Of a stretch of 34,450 bases of DNA, positions 1-8,021 are shown one piece after another; the stretch's first letter is position 1; each line of letters opens with the position of its first letter. The notes beneath the pieces were generated by a model. It did no database searches. It saw only the letters and a list, made by a program, of their open reading frames with translations, and was not told the DNA's origin. Location of the stretch: the NCBI GenBank assembly GCA_020846995.1, contig JADLCV010000039.1:1-34450 (forward strand). Reading direction: 5' to 3'. Origin of the DNA: Paracoccaceae bacterium (GTDB lineage: Bacteria > Pseudomonadota > Alphaproteobacteria > Rhodobacterales > Rhodobacteraceae). Both the position numbers and the translations under genes were made by a program.

Positions 1-1244
1 GCCGCGACCTCGGCCGCGGCGGCGGCGGTGCGGTCGGGGCTTCCCGCCCGCCCCGGCGCCACCGAAAGCGTGATGCGTCCCCGCCAGGGCAGGGCCGGCT
101 GGTCGGCCGCCCCGGTCCAGGGATCGGGGCGGCCATTGCCGGCAAGCTGCTCCATGAGCAGGAAGGGATAGAACATCACCGCCTGCCCGCCGGCATGGAT
201 GGCTGCAATCGCCTCGAGGACGGATTCGTCGGCCGGCGTGCCGCCGTAGACCGGCCGGTCGTCGACCAGGGGCAGGACCGCGGCCGTCGCGCGGACCAGC
301 CCGCCCACGCGCCACACCATCCCCTCGCCCTCGCCCTCGGCCCGCTCGACCTTGGGCTTCAGGCGGCACTCGCCGCAGCGCAGGTCGTCGCCGAACCACG
401 ACACCACCAGCCCGACCGAGCCGCAGGCGGGGAGTTCCTCGCGCAGCATCACAAGCGAAGTGGCAAGGTCGGTCTGGCCCGAGGGCGTGTTGACGTTGAC
501 GGGCACGTTCTCGCCCGGCCCGGCCTTGCGGTGCACGGGCGTCGTCGCCAGCGCGAACTCGCCCGTGCCGGGGATCAGCGCCACCCCCCGCACCCCGTCG
601 GCAAGGTCGGGCGCCCCGTCCGCGGCCGCGGCCCGCCGGAAGACCTCGAACGAGAACTGCGGCACGCGGTTGCCGTAGGGCCCAAGGTCGAGGTCCTCGA
701 TGACGACATAGGCGGTGCCGCGATAGGCGGGCACCCGCCCGGTGCCCTCGACGGCCTCGATCTTGGGATCGGGAAGCTGCGTCTCCGACCCCGTGTAGAC
801 GCGCAAGGAGAGGTCGTCGCGCGCCACCTCGGCGCCATCGGCCCAGATGCGGCCGACGCGGGCGATCTCGCCCGCCCCGAGCGCGATCGCGAGGCTCACG
901 GTGTAGCCGAACTCGACCGTCCGCGGCTGCGGCGCGCCCTTGCCGCCGCCGCGACGGGTTTCGGTCTCCTGGAACTGCGAGGCCCAGATCACCTGCCCGC
1001 CCATGCGCATCCGCCCGAAGGTCAGCGGCACCGGCGCCCCCTCGCTCGCCCCGGTCAGGCGAAAACGGTCGACCCGCCCGGTCTCGACCGGCTCGGCACC
1101 AAGGCCCATCAGCCGCTGGTCGATGACGCGCCCGATCGTCGCCCCGACGGCGCGCCCGATCACCGCCCCGGTCAGCCCCAGGACCGTGCCGCCGAAGCTG
1201 CCGCCGATCGCCGCGCCCACGGCGGAAAGAACGATGGTGGCCAC
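1..1244 (-). CDS. GTA tail-tip/host-specificity protein (g15, megatron), 3' part outside window
   Basis: This is the N-terminal 414 residues of the large tail-fibre-bearing baseplate protein of gene transfer agents (gp15, megatron); the RcGTA protein is roughly 1,300 residues, so about a third is visible. I read it from a GTG at 1242-1244 preceded by a GGGGAG Shine-Dalgarno five bases upstream. The start VATIVLSAVGAAIGGSFGG is a Gly/Ala-rich hydrophobic segment typical of the family, followed by a region with R-L-T-G-A-S-E-G-A-P and a beta-rich body. It lies 20 bp downstream of g14 and is the last gene of the cluster in transcription order. In the RcGTA particle this protein forms the tail tip and mediates contact with the recipient envelope. 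No frameshift is seen in the visible part. Confidence 0.9.
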   Translation of the reverse strand, partial: MATIVLSAVGAAIGGSFGGTVLGLTGAVIGRAVGATIGRVIDQRLMGLGAEPVETGRVDRFRLTGASEGAPVPLTFGRMRMGGQVIWASQFQETETRRGGGKGAPQPRTVEFGYTVSLAIALGAGEIARVGRIWADGAEVARDDLSLRVYTGSETQLPDPKIEAVEGTGRVPAYRGTAYVVIEDLDLGPYGNRVPQFSFEVFRRAAAADGAPDLADGVRGVALIPGTGEFALATTPVHRKAGPGENVPVNVNTPSGQTDLATSLVMLREELPACGSVGLVVSWFGDDLRCGECRLKPKVERAEGEGEGMVWRVGGLVRATAAVLPLVDDRPVYGGTPADESVLEAIAAIHAGGQAVMFYPFLLMEQLAGNGRPDPWTGAADQPALPWRGRITLSVAPGRAGSPDRTAAAAAEVA

Positions 1245-1264
1245 GCAGGCTCCCCTCTCTCGCT

Positions 1265-1717
1265 TCAGATGCCGTTGTCAGGAAAGGCAAAGCGCGCCGC
1301 CACCCGGCGCACCCAGGGCCCCGTCAGAGGGCTCTCGAGCACGCCGTGGCCGCTGTAGGCATGCACGAAGCTCGGTCGTGCGCCGACCTCGGCCTGCAGG
1401 CCGAGATGCTTGGCGACCGCGCCCTCGCGCATCCGGAAGAGGATCACCTCGCCCGCCGCGGCGGGCGCGCCCGGCGGGCGCGGCCGCAGGTGGCGAATGG
1501 CCGCGGCCCAAAGGATCTCCTCGCGCCCGGCCTCGCCCCAGTCGGGGGTGTAGGGCGGCACATGGGCCGGCTCGGCCCCGAAGAGCTCGCGCCAGATGCC
1601 GCGGACCAGCCCCAGGCAGTCCGCCCCCGCCCCCCGGCACGAGGCCTGGTGGACATAGGGCGTGCCGATCCAGCCACGCGCCGCGGCCACCGCCCGCGCG
1701 CCCGCACTCATGGCCAT
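1265..1717 (-). CDS. GTA cell-wall peptidase g14 (NlpC/P60 family)
   Basis: A 150-residue NlpC/P60-type cysteine peptidase carried in the tail baseplate, expected to cut peptidoglycan during DNA entry. The catalytic Cys is visible in GADCLGLVRG (C34), with H104 in KHLGLQ as the likely second catalytic residue. The length fits the phage cell-wall peptidase family. The ATG at 1717 has an AGGAGG five bases upstream; a second in-frame ATG at 1711 overlaps the g13 stop as ATGA and is a possible alternative start. It follows g13 and precedes g15, exactly as in RcGTA. Function is from family knowledge; the position and catalytic residues are seen directly. Confidence 0.92.
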   Translation of the reverse strand: MAMSAGARAVAAARGWIGTPYVHQASCRGAGADCLGLVRGIWRELFGAEPAHVPPYTPDWGEAGREEILWAAAIRHLRPRPPGAPAAAGEVILFRMREGAVAKHLGLQAEVGARPSFVHAYSGHGVLESPLTGPWVRRVAARFAFPDNGI

Positions 1718-2607
1718 GGCGGCCTCCTGCCGAGACTGCCGCCGTCTTTCGCCCCCCCCGCCCGGGCCGGCACCGCGGCCAGCCAGTCGTCCCCGGGAAT
1801 GTCGGGAAAGCCGCGGAAGTTCAGGACGTTGTCGAACTTGAGCTGGCAGGTCTCAAGGCGCTTGTCGCAGCCCGCCTCAAGCCGGATCGCATCCCCCGGT
1901 GCGACCACATCCCCAAGCCCCTGCCAGAGCTCGACCTCGCGGCCCGCGGCCGACAGGCGGTCGTTCTTGACGACGCCGACCAGCCCCGCCGCCGCCCCGC
2001 TCAGGATCTCGAGCCGGCCGGCCTCGAACCAGCGGTCGTCGAAACCCGTGAAGTCCGCGAACCGGAACAGCCGCCCCCCGGTCACGGTCTCGACCGCAAC
2101 CTCGGCGGCATAGCCCGCCTGGCTCAGGTCGAAGCGGCAGCGCCCGTCGCCGAGGACGGCCGCGCAGGGCCGCTGGAAAAGCGCGCCCTGAGGGGCGTTC
2201 AGGGCCTCGGTCAGCCCCCGCAGCTCGGCCCGGAAGGCGCCCCGCGCCCGCACCACCTCGCCGAGCGTGCCGCTGAAGATCAGCGCCCGCTCCTCTGCGT
2301 CGGCCCAGTTGACCCGCCACACCCGGACCGCGGCACCGTCGTAGCGTCCGGCGACGATGTCGGCCTCGGTCACCGCCGCATCCGAGAGCACCCCGCCCGC
2401 CTCGCTGTTGTCGACCGCGAGCCCCGAGGTCTGCTGGAGGGCGCGGGCCGTCATGCCGGTTGCGGCGCGGAAGGTCACGCCCTCGAACACGAGGTCACGG
2501 TCGTGGTCGGTGAATCCCTGCTCGACGCCGTCGCGCCGGCGCACGGCCCAGGCCCGGCAGACCGTCGTCACCCCGCCCGCGAGATGGGCCGCGATCGTCC
2601 CGCTCAC
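1708..2607 (-). CDS. GTA baseplate hub protein g13 (DUF2163)
   Basis: A 299-residue DUF2163 / phage BR0599-type protein, equivalent to the RcGTA hub protein that joins distal tail to megatron. It starts with GTG at 2607, overlapping the g12 stop as GTGA. The N-terminal half carries the DUF2163 signature (IAAHLAGGVTTVCRAWAVRR and DHDRDLVFEG). The C-terminal half has CAAVLGDGRCRFDLS and CDKRLETCQLKFDN, four cysteines spaced like a metal or Fe-S site; the functionally analogous lambda gpL binds an iron-sulfur cluster, so a cluster here is possible but inferred. The ORF is intact and co-directional with all GTA genes. Confidence 0.9.
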   Translation of the reverse strand: MSGTIAAHLAGGVTTVCRAWAVRRRDGVEQGFTDHDRDLVFEGVTFRAATGMTARALQQTSGLAVDNSEAGGVLSDAAVTEADIVAGRYDGAAVRVWRVNWADAEERALIFSGTLGEVVRARGAFRAELRGLTEALNAPQGALFQRPCAAVLGDGRCRFDLSQAGYAAEVAVETVTGGRLFRFADFTGFDDRWFEAGRLEILSGAAAGLVGVVKNDRLSAAGREVELWQGLGDVVAPGDAIRLEAGCDKRLETCQLKFDNVLNFRGFPDIPGDDWLAAVPARAGGAKDGGSLGRRPPWP

Positions 2608-3236
2608 AGCCGCACCTCCACGACCGGCACCACCGGCACGTCGCCGGCCTGAAAGCTCGCCACCGAGACCTGGATGCGGTCGGTGTCGAAGCGCACCGGA
2701 ACGTCGAACTCGAAGCCCGCCGTCACCCGCGCCCCCCCGGGCGGCGGATCGGCAAAGCTGACGGTGCCGGCCGCCGCATCGACCGTAAAGTCGGCGCCCA
2801 GCGTCCGCGGCACCCCATCGATCCCGACGAGCACGCTGCCGGCGACGGGCTTGGCGATCGGCCGGACATAGCTCCAGCCGCCCGAACGGTAGGTCTTGGC
2901 GAGCCGGAAGGCGGTCGCGCGGGCATCGCCCGTCCCGATCACCTGGTCCTCGAACCCCACCGCCCGCGACGCCGGCGACGACTTGTAGTCGGCCCAGTCC
3001 TTCCAGCGGAACCCGTGCAACTGGCCATGCCGGGCCTCGAAGAAGGCGATCAGCGCCTCGAGGTCGTCAAGGCTGCGCAGCCCGACGCCCGCGTCATAGC
3101 GCCTCCTCGCATCCGCCCAGGGGCTGTTGCGCTCCTCGAACCCGTTGACGAGCGTCACGATCTCCGTGCGCCGCTCGGGCCCGCCGACCGAGCCGAAGCT
3201 CAGGTTGGCGGGAAACCGCACCTCGTGAAAGCCCAT
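2604..3236 (-). CDS. GTA distal tail protein g12 (DUF2460)
   Basis: A 210-residue DUF2460 protein starting MGFHEVRFPANLSFGS, the hallmark N-terminus of this family. In RcGTA it forms the distal tail ring between tail tube and hub. I chose the ATG at 3236 because it matches the family start, has GGTGAGG just upstream and lies 4 bp after the g11 stop; the frame is open further upstream but lies inside g11. The motif RHGQLHGFRWKDWADYKS is strongly conserved in the family. Its stop overlaps the GTG of g13, suggesting translational coupling. Confidence 0.92.
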   Translation of the reverse strand: MGFHEVRFPANLSFGSVGGPERRTEIVTLVNGFEERNSPWADARRRYDAGVGLRSLDDLEALIAFFEARHGQLHGFRWKDWADYKSSPASRAVGFEDQVIGTGDARATAFRLAKTYRSGGWSYVRPIAKPVAGSVLVGIDGVPRTLGADFTVDAAAGTVSFADPPPGGARVTAGFEFDVPVRFDTDRIQVSVASFQAGDVPVVPVVEVRL

Positions 3237-3240
3237 CGCC

Positions 3241-3894
3241 TCACCTGTTGCGCTGACCGCGGGCGAGCGCCCGTGCCATCTGGGCCGCGATCTGCGCCTG
3301 ACTGCGCTCGAAGCCCGCGACATCGGGAGTCGTGACGTTGACAACGACGCTGACCCCCCGGCCGCCGTCGCCGGCGCGGACGCCCAGCCGGCCGTCCGGC
3401 CCGCGCGAGAGGGGAAGGATCGCCTCGGGCCCGGCCTCGCCCATCAGCCCGCGCCCCCCCCGCAGGGGAAAGCTCACCGGCCCCGCGACGATCCCGCCCT
3501 CGGCAAAGGGCATGACCCGCCCGGCCGCGAAGCCCCCCCCCTTCTCGAACGGCAGCAGCCCCCCGACGAGGCTGCCGATGCCGCGGGCCAGCGCCCCGCC
3601 CAGCGCGTCCTGCACCGGCCGCATGGCGATCGCCTGCACGGTGTCGATGATCGAGCGGCCGAGAAGCCGCAGGGCATCCGAAAGCTTCATCCCGTCGAAG
3701 ACGAGCCCGTCGAAGGCCCGCCTGAGCCCGCTGCCGATTCCGGCCGAAAGCACGTTGACCTCGCGCCCGGTCATCCACAGGGTCTGGCGCATCGCCTGCA
3801 ACTCGGCGTCGAAGGCCGCCGCCATGCCGCCCGCCCCGGCAAGGCTTTCCTCGAGCGCCTCGACCCCTGCCGCCAGATCCTCAACCGTCGCCAT
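3241..3894 (-). CDS. GTA tape measure protein g11
   Basis: A 217-residue tail tape measure protein, very short compared with phage tape measures but the usual size for RcGTA-type particles, whose tails are short. The N-terminal part (MATVEDLAAGVEALEESLAGAGG) looks helical and coiled, followed by a Gly-rich middle (GGALARGIGSLVGGLLPFEKGGGFAAGRVMPFAEGG) and the GLMGEAGPEAILPL motif found at the end of many tape measure proteins. The start at 3894 has a GGAGG-type site and overlaps the end of g10.1 by 14 bp. Length sets tail length and the protein probably passes into the recipient envelope; both are family inference. Confidence 0.88.
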   Translation of the reverse strand: MATVEDLAAGVEALEESLAGAGGMAAAFDAELQAMRQTLWMTGREVNVLSAGIGSGLRRAFDGLVFDGMKLSDALRLLGRSIIDTVQAIAMRPVQDALGGALARGIGSLVGGLLPFEKGGGFAAGRVMPFAEGGIVAGPVSFPLRGGRGLMGEAGPEAILPLSRGPDGRLGVRAGDGGRGVSVVVNVTTPDVAGFERSQAQIAAQMARALARGQRNR

Positions 3895-4093
3895 CCTCGC
3901 CTCCCTCGCTCCGGCCGTCGGGGAAGGCCCGGGCAAGCTCCTCGAGCCGCGCCCGCGTGATCGGCGCCGGCCCCGCCGCCACCCCCAGCATCACCGCCAG
4001 CTCGACCGGCGTGAGCTGCCAGAACGCGGCCGGGCTCAGCCCCAGCCCGCGCATCCCCGCCCGCATCAGCCCGGCCCAGTCGAGCCTCCTCAC
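3881..4093 (-). CDS. GTA tail assembly chaperone, g10.1-type
   Basis: A 70-residue protein (MRRLDWAGLMRAGMRGLGLSPAAFWQLTPVELAVMLG), recognisable as the small phage tail assembly chaperone that follows g10 in GTA clusters. The motif LSPAAFWQLTPVEL is typical of this family (TAC-like, formerly a DUF). It overlaps g10 as ATGA at its 5' end and g11 at its 3' end. The pair g10/g10.1 resembles the G and GT chaperones of lambda-like phages, though no obvious slippery heptamer was identified at the junction. It probably binds the tape measure protein during tail assembly. Confidence 0.82.
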   Translation of the reverse strand: MRRLDWAGLMRAGMRGLGLSPAAFWQLTPVELAVMLGVAAGPAPITRARLEELARAFPDGRSEGGEDGDG

Positions 4094-4410
4094 CCCTCCT
4101 CCGGCAGGGCGAAGGCACGCGCGAGCAGCGCCGCCGCGATCCGCGCCGCCGCGATCGCCCCGCCCGCGATCTCGGCCGACCGGAGGTCGGCCGCCCCGCC
4201 CTGCCAGCCGCCCCCGCGCAGCCCCGCGACCAGCACCGCCAGCACGTCGCGGGCCGAGAAGCGCCCCGCCTCGAAGCGCTCGGCCAGCGCCACGAGGCTG
4301 TCGGCGCCCAGTTCGGCCTCAAGCTCGGCCAGGGCGCCGAGCGTCAGCTTGCAGCCGTGGCGCCGGCCGTCCATCTCGAGCGCGACCTCGCCCGCCCAGG
4401 GATTGGCCAT
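4090..4410 (-). CDS. GTA tail assembly chaperone g10
   Basis: A 106-residue protein beginning MANPWAGEVALEMDGRRHGC, the conserved beginning of the GTA family protein gp10. It matches the phage tail tube/assembly chaperone group, with the core LTLGALAELEAELGADSLVALAERF. I prefer the ATG at 4410, which overlaps the g9 stop by one base (TGATG); a GTG one codon upstream is also possible. Its stop overlaps g10.1. It likely coats the tape measure protein before tail tube polymerisation. No unusual features were seen. Confidence 0.85.
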   Translation of the reverse strand: MANPWAGEVALEMDGRRHGCKLTLGALAELEAELGADSLVALAERFEAGRFSARDVLAVLVAGLRGGGWQGGAADLRSAEIAGGAIAAARIAAALLARAFALPEEG

Positions 4411-4823
4411 CACAGCACCGTGAAGGTCAGCACGCCCGCCGAGGCGAGCGACAGCTCGTAGGTGGCCTCGCCGTTGTGGCTGCCGGCGTATTCGATGGCG
4501 GTGATCTGGAACGGGCCCTCGATGATGCCGAAGGACGGCACCACCACCTGGAACCGCGGCAGGGCGCCGTCAAAGAAGATCTGGCGAGCACGCTCGTCGG
4601 TGTTGGCGTCGCGGAAGACGCCCGAGCCGGAGATCGCGGCCGACTTCACGCCGGCGCCGGCCAGAAGCTCGCGCCAGCCGCCCTGACTCTCGAGGCTCGT
4701 GACATCGACGGTCTCGGCGTTGAAGCTGATGCGCGTCGCGCGCAGCCCGGCCACCGTCGCGAACTGCCCGTCGCCGGTCAGGTCGATCTTGACCAGGAGA
4801 TCCTTGCCGTTCTGGGCACCCAT
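4410..4823 (-). CDS. GTA major tail (tube) protein g9
   Basis: A 137-residue TP901-1-type major tail protein that stacks as rings to make the tail tube. It starts MGAQNGKDLLVKIDLTGDGQF at 4823 behind GAGGAGGACGGC, a strong ribosome site suitable for an abundant structural protein. The conserved segments VAGLRATRISFNAETVDVTS and the C-terminal YELSLASAGVLTFT are typical of the family, and length agrees with the RcGTA tube protein. It sits 10 bp after g8 and overlaps g10 by one base. Confidence 0.92.
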   Translation of the reverse strand: MGAQNGKDLLVKIDLTGDGQFATVAGLRATRISFNAETVDVTSLESQGGWRELLAGAGVKSAAISGSGVFRDANTDERARQIFFDGALPRFQVVVPSFGIIEGPFQITAIEYAGSHNGEATYELSLASAGVLTFTVL

Positions 4824-4833
4824 GCCGTCCTCC

Positions 4834-5238
4834 TCAATCCTCGATCCGGGCGCGGAAGGTCAGCTCGATCCGCCGCCCCCCGTCGCGCTCCCTCGCCGCC
4901 CGCGCGGCCAGAAACCAAAGGCCGACCAGCCGGCCCCGGGACAGCACCAGGGGCGCCCCGACCAGCGCGTCCGACACCGCCGCCGCCGCCGCCTTGGCCC
5001 GCTCGAAGCCGCCCGGGCCGCCGACGACACTGACGGTAAAGTCGTGCTCGGCCCCGCCGCCCGTCCTGTCCGAGCGGTCGCGCGCCACCTCGGGCCCCAG
5101 CGCCACATGCAGCCCCGTCGCCGTTCCCGGCGGGATCGCATCATGGATCGCCCCGCCGACGAGGGCGCCCAGCGCCGCGTCGGCCACGAGCCGCGCCTGC
5201 ACGGCCGTCTGCAATGCCCCTGCCGCCCCGTAGCTCAT
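4834..5238 (-). CDS. GTA tail terminator g8 (DUF3168)
   Basis: A 134-residue DUF3168 protein starting MSYGAAGALQTAVQARLVADAALGALVGG. The family motif DFTVSVVGGPGGFERAKAAAAAVSDAL is present. In RcGTA this protein caps the tail tube at the head-proximal end. Its ATG overlaps the end of g7 (5235-5238), again an ATGA coupling. The ORF is intact and of family length. Confidence 0.88.
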   Translation of the reverse strand: MSYGAAGALQTAVQARLVADAALGALVGGAIHDAIPPGTATGLHVALGPEVARDRSDRTGGGAEHDFTVSVVGGPGGFERAKAAAAAVSDALVGAPLVLSRGRLVGLWFLAARAARERDGGRRIELTFRARIED

Positions 5239-5576
5239 GCCGGAACCTCCTCGCGACAGTGGCAGACAAGCCAGGCGCCGCGCCGGTCGGCCTCGGTGAC
5301 GGCGAGGATCGCGTAGGTGCGCGTGCCCTCGCGGAATCGCTGCCCGGCGGCGGGGCGGGAGGGGGCACCGACCGGCGCTCCCCGCACGTGCACCCGCAGC
5401 GGGACCGCCGCCCGCGCCGCGAACTCGTCGTCCTCCCGCCGGCCCGGTCCGGGCCGGACGTCGGCCCAGAGCGTGCCGGCCGCCTGCCAGGTCTCGCCGT
5501 AGCCGCCGCTCGCGTCGGGCACGCGGACCGCCGTCTCGAGGACGAGCTTCCGGGTCGGGTTCACGGGCGGCCTCAT
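5235..5576 (-). CDS. GTA head-tail stopper/adaptor g7
   Basis: A 113-residue phage head-tail adaptor of the SPP1 gp16-like family. It starts MRPPVNPTRKLVLETAVRVPDASGGYGETW at 5576, overlapping the g6 stop as ATGA. Conserved features are the PDASGGYGETW segment, a middle RVHVRG strand and the C-terminal W-LVCHCREEVPA. It connects portal/adaptor to the tail terminator. The same frame runs open far upstream through g6 and g5 with no family similarity; that extension is not part of the gene. Confidence 0.85.
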   Translation of the reverse strand: MRPPVNPTRKLVLETAVRVPDASGGYGETWQAAGTLWADVRPGPGRREDDEFAARAAVPLRVHVRGAPVGAPSRPAAGQRFREGTRTYAILAVTEADRRGAWLVCHCREEVPA

Positions 5577-6178
5577 CGCCCCCTCCCCCCCACCCCGCCG
5601 AGAAGGCGGGGGTGGCGCCAGCGCTCGATGAGCGCCATCACCCCGAAGGGCATGGCACTCGCCCCTCCCTCGAGTTCGTGGCGCTCCTCGTGAAAGTGGG
5701 CGGCCAGCAGGAAGACGGCCTGCCGCAGGTCGGCCGGCACGTCGCCCCAGGCCGGCCCGAAGCCGGCGATGAAGTCCACCGCCACCGATCCCCCCGCCGG
5801 CACCGCCGGCAGGAGCCAGCCCGCCCCGACCAGCCGCGGGCGGTGGCCGTCCACCACCAGGCGGTAGTCGGCGGCCGGAACGGTGCTCGACTGCCCGGCG
5901 CAATCGGTCAGGACAACGGCCGTCACCGCCGCCACCGGCGCCACCGGCAGATCCTGCCCGTCCGCCTCCCGCCAGTCCCCGAGCGTCAGGCGGAAATCGC
6001 GGGCGATCAGCACCTTGCCGGTGCGCCCCTCGATCGCGGCCAGGGCCGCCCGAAGAAAGCTCCCGACCAGCGCATCCTGCACGCTGTCGTCGGCAAAGCC
6101 GGTGCCAAGGCGCAGATGCGCCCGGAAATCGGCCACCGGCAGCGCGCCCTCGGGCACGCCGGTCAGTTCGGTCAGCAT
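5573..6178 (-). CDS. GTA head-tail adaptor g6
   Basis: A 201-residue head-tail connector of the phiE125 gp8-like family. The start MLTELTGVPEGALPVADFRAHLRLG at 6178 matches the family and has GGAGG five bases upstream; the open frame extends 14 codons further into the intergenic hairpin, which I exclude. Recognisable motifs include PVADFRAHLRLG and a central VAPVAAVTAVVL segment. It binds the portal ring in RcGTA. The 69-bp gap to the capsid stop is the largest within the head part of the cluster after g2-g3 and holds a strong hairpin. Confidence 0.88.
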   Translation of the reverse strand: MLTELTGVPEGALPVADFRAHLRLGTGFADDSVQDALVGSFLRAALAAIEGRTGKVLIARDFRLTLGDWREADGQDLPVAPVAAVTAVVLTDCAGQSSTVPAADYRLVVDGHRPRLVGAGWLLPAVPAGGSVAVDFIAGFGPAWGDVPADLRQAVFLLAAHFHEERHELEGGASAMPFGVMALIERWRHPRLLGGVGGRGR

Positions 6179-6204
6179 CGCCGCCTCCGCCCGCGAAACG
6201 AATG

Positions 6205-6240
6205 GGGCCCGCCCCGCCACCCCGCGGGCGGGGCGGGCCC
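6205..6240 (-). terminator. Strong hairpin after the GTA capsid gene, without T-tract
   Basis: A perfect 14-bp inverted repeat (arms 6205-6218 and 6227-6240) with an 8-base loop lies 7 bp downstream of the capsid stop and before g6. All but none of the stem pairs are GC. There is no T-run on the minus strand after it, so it is not a standard rho-independent terminator. It may slow polymerase, partially attenuate, or protect the 3' end of an upstream head-gene mRNA after processing. Confidence 0.6.
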
Positions 6241-6247
6241 GGCCCGG

Positions 6248-7414
6248 TCAGGAGACCGCGAACTTCAGGAGCTTGATCGCGGCAAAGTCGCTGACGTCGC
6301 CGCCCACGCGCTTGCTCGCGTAGAAGAGGACGTGCGGCTTGGCCGAGAAGGGGTCGCGCAGGATGCGCAGGTCGGGCCGGTCGGCGATGGTGTAGCCGGC
6401 CCGGAAGTCGCCGAAGGCGATCGCATAGGCCGAGGCGCCGATGTCGGGCATGTCCTCGGCGATCAGGACGGCATAGCCCATGAGCCGCGCGGGCTCTCCC
6501 GCCGCGAGCCCGTCCGACCACAGGAAGCGGCCGTCGGCATCCTTCATCTTGCGCACCGCGCCCGCGGTCTTGGAGTTCATGACGAAGGTTGCGTTGGCGC
6601 GGTAGCCGGCCTCGAGGGCATAGACGAGGTCGACGATCGCATCGGCCGGGTTGGTGGCGTTGAAATCGCCCGCCGCCCCCGTCGCCACATAGCCGAGGTT
6701 GCCCCAGCTCCAGCTTCCCTCGGCGGCCTTGGGATGGTCGAGGAAGCCCTTGGGCTTGCCGGTGCCGTTGCCGGTGACGAAGGCCTCGGCCTCGGCCCGG
6801 GCGAAGCGGTCGGCGATGCGGCCCGCGAGCCACGCCTCGATGTCGAAGGCCGAATCGTCGAGCAGCCGCTGGCTCGCCTTGGGCATCGCCGTCAGTTCGT
6901 GGAGCGGGATCGAGATGCGCTCGATCGTCGGCGTCGCGGTCTCGGTGATGGTCGAGGATTCGTCGGTCCAGCCCGAGCCGAGGTCGGTGCGGTCGACGAG
7001 CACGTCGTAGGCGATCGCCTCCACCGCCACGACATTGGCGATGGCGCGGATCGAGGCCGCCCCGCGCAGGACCGAGCGGATGGTCTCGGCCGTCTGCGGA
7101 TCGACGAGATAGCCGCCGTCGCCGTTGACCGCGGTCGTCATCCCCTTGCCCTCGAGAACGAGGCCCCGCAGCCCGTCGTCATCGCCCGAGCGCAGGTAGG
7201 CATCGAAGGCCTTGCGGTGCAGTCCCTGCGGCTCGGCCGCCGCGAGATGGGGGCGGGCAGGCGAGATCGTCTTGCGGTCCAGCATGGTCAGTCGCTCTTC
7301 CTGAAGTTGCAGCCTTGCCTTCAGATCGGTCTGAAAGCTCCTGAAGTCATTCAGAAACCCGGTCATGGCAGCCGTCACCGCCGCGGCCCCGGGCGCGTCT
7401 TCGGTCGCATTCAT
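6248..7414 (-). CDS. GTA major capsid protein g5 (HK97 fold)
   Basis: A 388-residue HK97-type major capsid protein. Residues 1-60 form a helical, charged delta-like segment (FRSFQTDLKARLQLQEERLTML) expected to be removed by the g4 protease. The core shows the family hallmarks: MTTAVNGDGGYLVDP, the WTDESS/TETATPTIERISIPLHELTAMPKASQ strand region, EAEAFVTGNGTGKPKGFL, and the C-terminal AIKLLKFAVS. The ATG at 7414 overlaps the g4 stop (ATGA). Full length, no frameshift. It builds the small GTA head that packages a few kb of host DNA. Confidence 0.96.
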   Translation of the reverse strand: MNATEDAPGAAAVTAAMTGFLNDFRSFQTDLKARLQLQEERLTMLDRKTISPARPHLAAAEPQGLHRKAFDAYLRSGDDDGLRGLVLEGKGMTTAVNGDGGYLVDPQTAETIRSVLRGAASIRAIANVVAVEAIAYDVLVDRTDLGSGWTDESSTITETATPTIERISIPLHELTAMPKASQRLLDDSAFDIEAWLAGRIADRFARAEAEAFVTGNGTGKPKGFLDHPKAAEGSWSWGNLGYVATGAAGDFNATNPADAIVDLVYALEAGYRANATFVMNSKTAGAVRKMKDADGRFLWSDGLAAGEPARLMGYAVLIAEDMPDIGASAYAIAFGDFRAGYTIADRPDLRILRDPFSAKPHVLFYASKRVGGDVSDFAAIKLLKFAVS

Positions 7415-8013
7415 CGCGTCACCTTCCTTCTCGGATCGAGATCGCCGGCGGCCCCGGCCAGCATCCGGCGCGCCTCCTCCAGGGCCGCCGCCAGGTCGTG
7501 CAGAACCCCGTCCGCGGCCCCGTCCCCGCCCTTGGCGTCGACGCGGGCCTCGGAGAGCAGGGGGAAGGTGACGAGCGACACCTCCCAGAGGTCGATCTCG
7601 GCCAGCCGCCGCTCGCCGTCGCTGCCGCGGTCGGCCTTGACCGTGCGATAGCCGATCGAGAGGCCGTCGATCGCCCCCGCCGCGAGCAGCGCCGCCGCCT
7701 CGCGGCCGCGGGCCACATCGACGAGCAGCCTGCCCCGGACCCAGAGGCCGCGGTCGTCCTCGCGCACCTCCTCCCAGACCCCGATCGGCTGGGCGGGGTC
7801 GTGCTGCCAGAGCATCTTGACCCGCCGGCCGGTGGCCGCAAGACGGGCCAGCGAGGCCGCATAGGCCCCCGCCAGCACCACGTCCCCGCTCTGGTCGCGC
7901 CGCCCGAAGACCGAGGCATAGCCCGCGACCACCGCCCCCTCGCCGACCGTCAGCCCCTGCTCGGGCCGGTGGAACTTGCGCTCCAGGGGGCCGCCCGCAT
8001 CCATCGTCCGCAT
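7411..8013 (-). CDS. GTA prohead protease g4 (HK97 family)
   Basis: A 200-residue HK97-family prohead maturation protease. Catalytic residues are visible as H71 in MLWQHDPAQPIGVW and S119 in DGLSIGYRT, matching the His-Ser arrangement of the family. The early motif VVAGYASVFGRRDQSGDVVLAGAY is diagnostic. I chose the ATG at 8013 (AGGGA upstream, 8 bp after g3.5); an ATG at 8004 is an alternative. The frame extends upstream into g3.5, which is not protease sequence. The C-terminal helix (LHDLAAALEEARRMLAGAAG) may bind capsid scaffold segments. Confidence 0.93.
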   Translation of the reverse strand: MRTMDAGGPLERKFHRPEQGLTVGEGAVVAGYASVFGRRDQSGDVVLAGAYAASLARLAATGRRVKMLWQHDPAQPIGVWEEVREDDRGLWVRGRLLVDVARGREAAALLAAGAIDGLSIGYRTVKADRGSDGERRLAEIDLWEVSLVTFPLLSEARVDAKGGDGAADGVLHDLAAALEEARRMLAGAAGDLDPRRKVTR

Positions 8014-8021
8014 CTCTTCCC

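Noticed and set aside
5235-6833. A fused 532-codon frame covering capsid, g6 and g7
   Set aside because: Only the last 113 codons (g7) have family features; the rest is out of frame with g5 and g6, which are intact.
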